DNA of 64,000 bases from Rhytidiadelphus loreus (taxonomy: Eukaryota > Streptophyta > Bryopsida > Hypnales > Hylocomiaceae): positions 83,159,839-83,223,838 of the forward strand of contig OX344761.1 of assembly GCA_947034895.1 (NCBI GenBank), read 5' to 3'. The position numbers and the translations under genes were made by a program. The notes under the pieces are model-generated. The model did no database searches. It was not told the DNA's origin and was given only the letters and a program-made list of their open reading frames with translations. Shown piece after piece: positions 59,938 to 64,000 of the stretch; position 1 is the first letter of the stretch, and each line of letters begins with the position of its first letter.

Positions 59938-60970
59938 ATGCCGCAGGGGATGCGCTCTTGCCGATCGTCCTCTGTGCGAGAGGGAGATAGTCAGGTAAGT
60001 TACAATTTCGAAATCGATACTTTCATTTGTCCGAGTTCTTGTTACTCTCTTTGCGCATGTGTCCTTTCTTCTTGTAAGTTCTTAATTTCAATTGTTGTGG
60101 TTGTACACGTGCACACTATTTTTTGTCAAGGTTGTACTGAGTCAAAGCAGAGCAACAAGTTGTTGCCAATCTCTATAACTACAGTAAGTTCTGCTCCATA
60201 GTTTCCATAATGTGGAGTTTATGTTGTGTACTTGTGTGCAGGAAGACAGATTTCTAAGGATGAGGGATACAGTTAAGGAGACAGTGGAGGTCGAGGAGCA
60301 GATCAAGGAGGTAGTGTATACACCACCCAGAAGCTCTGCAAACCCAGAGACATTGCCCCGACGTCTGCCCATGAACAGCGCGACTATACTTCCACACCGG
60401 GAGTCCTTGCCGCAACATCTGCCGATGCCCATGCCCACACCCACAGCGTTCGTGCGCCAGCCCCTTCCGTTTCTATTTGTCATAGCTCCATCTATGTACT
60501 TCCTACGTCCACCCATGTACTTCCTAGCTAGTGTGCCCAGGCGAGGGCTCTTGCCTGGGCATTTTTTCATGCCTTTGCATTTTCTCATGCCTGCACATTT
60601 TCTCATGCCTGTGCATTTCCTCATGCCTGCTCTTGTGCACATCCCATGTCGTGTGCCCTGCCAATGGCCCTTGCCGCTGCCCTTGCCTTCACCTACACTT
60701 GCAACTCCCGTGCCCAGGGAGGAGCCCTTGCCGCAGCGTTTGCCTATGCCTCCACCTCCACCTCCACACATCCTAGCTCGTGTGCCCAGGCGAGTAGCGA
60801 TGTGCAAGTTTGCCGCAGATGTGGAGGCCGCGGGCAAAGGCTTCCAGTTGTCGACTTTGGTGCGAGACTTAGAAATGAACGGGTCAGCTCCAGACTTCTT
60901 GGCAGGCGTGGAGCGATTGTTTGAAGGTCACCCGGATTTGCTGGTGACCTTCAACGAGTTCTTTCCGTAA
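59938..60970 (+). CDS. Proline-rich protein with C-terminal SIN3-like PAH motif, copy 3
   Basis: Exon 1 (59,938-59,994, MPQGMRSCRSSSVREGDSQ) and exon 2 (60,242-60,970) join in phase 0 across a GTAAGT..TGCAG intron and give 261 aa. The layout is that of copy 1: short basic start, acidic stretch (VKETVEVEEQIKEVV), Pro-rich middle, then the PAH-like end (residues about 204-261, VERLFEGHPDLL and FNEFFP). The hexapeptide HF(L/F)MP(A/V/L) is repeated four times here (60,560-60,630), against two in copy 1 and three in copy 2. No stop or frameshift was seen, so this is the best candidate for a working gene. SIN3-type PAH proteins act in nuclear transcriptional repression; with a single C-terminal motif the role stays inferred. 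Confidence 0.75.
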
Positions 60971-61103
60971 ACCACCAGTGTATCATGCCCGAGTTTGTGA
61001 GGGCGTAGCCCTTCAGCTTTTCATGGGCAGACCCGATCTGTTGTCTGTGGACTGTTTCAGTTGCTCCATGATCTTTCAGCTCTCTTGAGCTTTTGTGTTG
61101 CAT

Positions 61104-61113
61104 AATAAATAAA
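61104..61113 (+). terminator. Overlapping polyadenylation signals, PAH copy 3
   Basis: Paired AATAAA hexamers about 135 bp after the stop codon. Confidence 0.65.
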
Positions 61114-61856
61114 GTCTGCCAATGCTGGCATGTGGACACCCTTTACGTTAAATTGTCTTTGGTGTTCCATACAAGATTCTGGACTCTTAGTATTCATTTA
61201 TTGGACAGTGTGACAGAGTGAGTATGAAATTAGGCCTAAACTCGTGGTTTTGACAGGGCTGAAATATGCTACAATATACAGGTATATGTGTGCACTGTGC
61301 AGGTACTGCCGGACTGGCTGAACTTAATTAACTTCGCTTGATCAAAATTAGAGTGAGCCTTTGTTGACAAGTTCTGTAACTCTGTGATCCCTGCGGTTGC
61401 TGATTCCTAGTTAATTCTTATTTCACCTTTCTGTTTGGGTACATACAAAAAGATGCAGGAAGAGTTCACGACTGATGGGATCTCAGATAAGTTGGATAAT
61501 TATTACCCTCCTCTGTTGAAATCACGCTCTTGAATTTCATGCTGAATTCTATCCGGGTAAGGTTTTCCATTGTTATAGGTTTTAGCTACGTACTGTATGG
61601 TTGTGTATGGTTGTGTGCAGAAACTCGCGGAACTTGACCTTGCTCGAACAAAACCAGAGCTCGACCTTTTGATGACAAGCTCTGTAACTCTGTGACCGAT
61701 CCCAGTGAGCCGATCCCAGTGGTTACTGCTCCATGGATTTAGTTCTTGTTTCTATTTTCTATTTGGTTAATTACATACAGTATAAAAAGCTGTAGCGACA
61801 AGCCAGTATCCCAACTGACATGACTCTACCCGGCATTTGCTTTTGTTAAGTATCAG

Positions 61857-62042
61857 GAACAAAACCGGTGGATAAACTCAGCTCCAGACTATACATCGGG
61901 ATGGCACGGAATGATGCAGAAGCAGCGGATTTACCCACAACCCAGTTCTGTCAATGACATTGACAATGCACGAACAGAATGCGACACCGGTTGTTGATGC
62001 ACTGCGGCCACGATCCTCGGTGCACCCGGCCTCGCTACTCAG
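61857..62042 (+). other. Candidate exon upstream of TIC21 copy 3
   Basis: Counterpart of 39,066-39,245, with a 6-bp insertion. The frame starting MTLTMHEQNATPVVDALRPR is open to the GTACTA donor-like site; the other frame has TGA. Any role as a TIC21 leader exon is speculative. Confidence 0.22.
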
Positions 62043-62977
62043 GTACTAACCCCACTGCTCCACCAACCCTAATTCCGAAACTCTAAACCCTTATCTATAG
62101 CTAAACGTACTGTTATGATACGATAAGCTATCCCTGCAGTTACCTTGCGATTAGATATGCAAAATGGTTTAATTTCCCAGGAACAGAAGAGGCTCCTGAA
62201 TGTGAGCTAGTTTGCAGGCAAGTGAAATCTCACTTCTTGTCTGTGGGCTATCTGTAAAGCATTTTCTACTCACCTCGTTTCCACAACACCTCACTTCCGA
62301 ATTCAGATGTATCTCCGCTAGTACTGCTCTTAGATTCATATGATCGTGCAATTAGATATGTAAAGTATGTCCCAGATACAGAGTGAGGTTCCCGGAGGAG
62401 TTCATTTGCAACAGCTGAAATTGCACACTCTGTATATATTTCTGTGCAATTTTGTAATTGTTTTTCCCAGGCACCTTGTTTCCACACACCTAATTTTCGA
62501 ATTCATATACTCACTGGTGGTGATGCTTTGATATTCATTAGGTCATGCAATAAGATATTTCTTTTTAGTTTCATTCGATTTGCTTCCCTCGGAATGTGGA
62601 TGAAGTTTACACTGTTTATCTCCTGAAGGTGTTGTCGGAAAGTGTCTGCATAGTAGTACCGTTTAGGGTTTTCTCTGTGCATAATATAGTTGAGTAGTGG
62701 TGAGCTTGGGCTTTGTAGATCGCTTAAATAATGTGTGAACTAGTAAATAATGTTGAACTGAGTATTACTGTTGACTGTCATGTTGACTGTCATATGGCTT
62801 AACAGACGTACGACTCTAAAACCATACCCAAGATCTGGCAACTTTTGAACCATGATGACTCTCGGGTCAGGGAATTTGCTTTGAAGACTTGAACTCTACG
62901 TATTTACAAATGTGAGAAATCAAGTAACTGATATCCTGAGATGGCCCAAGGTATGAGGAGCTAGTCTAAAGAATGTT

Positions 62978-63803
62978 ATGTTTGATCTCTCAACGTGGGC
63001 AAATGCCGTGCAGGTCACGAAGCGGTTGGAGCGGACTGATGGTTATTTCAAGCGGTTGGGAAGCTTAAGATTCTGGGGCCAGCTTGTTTGTACCGTTGTT
63101 GCAGCCGTGATTTTAGCCTTTTCTGTGGTGACTACTGGCCAAGCCACATCACCTGTGTCGGTTTACCTCACTGCTGGAGGCATTGCTGCTGCGTTTCTTT
63201 CCGTTTTCTGGTCCTTCCGGTACATTCGTTTAGTTCGGAAGTTGCGTAAAACTTTTGGCAATCCAAGCGAGATAAAACTAGTACTTCCTGAACCTGGCTT
63301 GGCATGTTTCCAGCTCCGTGCGTAGATATGTTCCTTCGAGTTTGGCCGCTGAAACCTTCCGATTTTATTCCTTGTTCTGAAGGCACCTCCCCACCCGGGC
63401 TCAAGTGGTAAGGAATCTCAGGAACGGAGTTGTCATCAATTTGCTTGGAATGGGAGAAACTTTGCTAGGCTTGCAAGCTACTGTTGGAGTTCTCGTTGCC
63501 AAAGCTCTCACGTCCTCTGGGGCACCGTATTTGCAAGGAAGACCAACTGGCTGCAGTCCAGTTCTTGCGCTTGATGCCTTCTAGTACAGGTAAGTACAGG
63601 TTGGCGGACAACGTGAAATTTTATTAAGTAGAATCGACATTGAGGATGAAACTTGCATTGGAAGCCTTCACCTAATGACGCTGTTCTCTTTAATTGACGC
63701 TAAAATTTCTGCTGTGCAAGCTTCAGGAAATGGAATAGTGTCTCATTTTCTCGGTTTCGTCTTCTCTTCAGCGAGAGTTGCTGAGATCAGTAACTCAATC
63801 TGA
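62978..63803 (+). pseudogene. TIC21: TIC21/PIC1-like pseudogene, copy 3
   Basis: Exon A (62,978 to about 63,325) is the best preserved of the three: VTKRLERTDGYFKRLG, VVAAVILAFSVVTTGQATSP, GGIAAAFLSVFWSFRYIRL. Exon B (63,383-63,589) shares with copy 2 both the 4-bp insertion at its start and the 1-bp loss that makes TAG before the donor. Exon C (63,721-63,803) has a sense codon (GGA) where copies 1 and 2 have TGA, reading IVSHFLGF then ARVAEISNSI. Its acceptor has changed from GCAGG to GCAAG, which moves the splice by one base. Not functional as it stands. Confidence 0.85.
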
Positions 63804-64000
63804 GCAGGCCAAGTCAGCTTGGTCCTGAAGCATGTTCAGGAGTCTCTTTAACTCTAGGGTTTTATCACTTGCAAAAAGGTTGCATGATATATTTTACAAA
63901 TTTGTACTGTACAGCTTAACTGGTCCCAGTGATTTGATGTTCATTGTCAATCGCATTGTCTAGTGCTCATACTTATCTTGTATTCAAAAAGCACAGTTTC

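Larger units (their letters stand above)
45640..64000 (+). repeat. Segmental duplication unit 3 (continues beyond window)
   Basis: Collinear with unit 2 from 22,080 onward. At the window end it has reached the equivalent of about 41,200 in unit 2, so the unidentified gene would follow outside. It lacks the CACTA insertions of unit 2. It carries its own insertions at 46,354-47,527 and 57,653-58,218, and extra sequence near 51,575-52,110. Confidence 0.9.

Noticed and set aside
1..64000. LTR retrotransposon or endogenous virus
   Set aside because: No paired long direct repeats with TG..CA ends, primer site, reverse transcriptase or integrase motifs were recognised. The long direct repeats present are the segmental duplication.

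Overview
This is nuclear DNA from a plant. The window is AT-rich, gene-poor and full of transposon remnants, with short GC-richer islands that carry intron-containing genes (GT..AG introns, AATAAA signals). A TIC21/PIC1-type chloroplast envelope permease and a KDM3/JMJ25-type JmjC demethylase mark it as a land plant. I cannot fix the species; a seed-free plant is possible but not shown. No bacterial-type genes, rRNA, tRNA or CRISPR were seen.

The main architecture is a large direct tandem segmental duplication. Three units can be recognised: unit 1 (about 1-10,535, cut by the window start), unit 2 (about 22,080-42,080) and unit 3 (about 45,640 to beyond 64,000). A decayed fragment of a fourth lies at 15,655-17,120. 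Each unit holds the same order: AT-rich tail, degenerate ~150-bp repeats, a GC-rich 5' minisatellite, a two-exon gene for a proline-rich protein ending in a SIN3-like PAH motif, then a broken TIC21 gene. In units 1 and 2 this is followed by the start of an unidentified multi-exon gene. The PAH genes of units 1 and 3 are intact (249 and 261 aa) and unit 2 keeps a long exon 2 frame (265 aa from an internal Met), while all three TIC21 copies carry frameshifts or stops.

The unit 2-3 spacer (42,080-45,640) is not duplicated. It carries the 3' part of the unidentified gene and a damaged KDM3/JMJ25-like gene. The unit 1-2 spacer (10,535-22,080) holds a 3.4-kb long-TIR transposon with TTA target duplication, a 1.67-kb CACTA-like element, the unit relic and an unidentified decayed ORF.

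Because the units are paralogous, several insertions can be read against an empty site in another unit. These include a 1.34-kb CACTA element, CACTA-ended hairpin MITEs, three related hAT-like MITEs with 8-bp duplications or degraded ends, a nested 0.6-kb element, and a 1.17-kb element with a TAAG duplication. The most notable signals are the retained PAH genes inside an otherwise decaying amplicon, and a foldback module shared by three structurally different transposons. All calls come from reading the sequence by eye; no database search was run.
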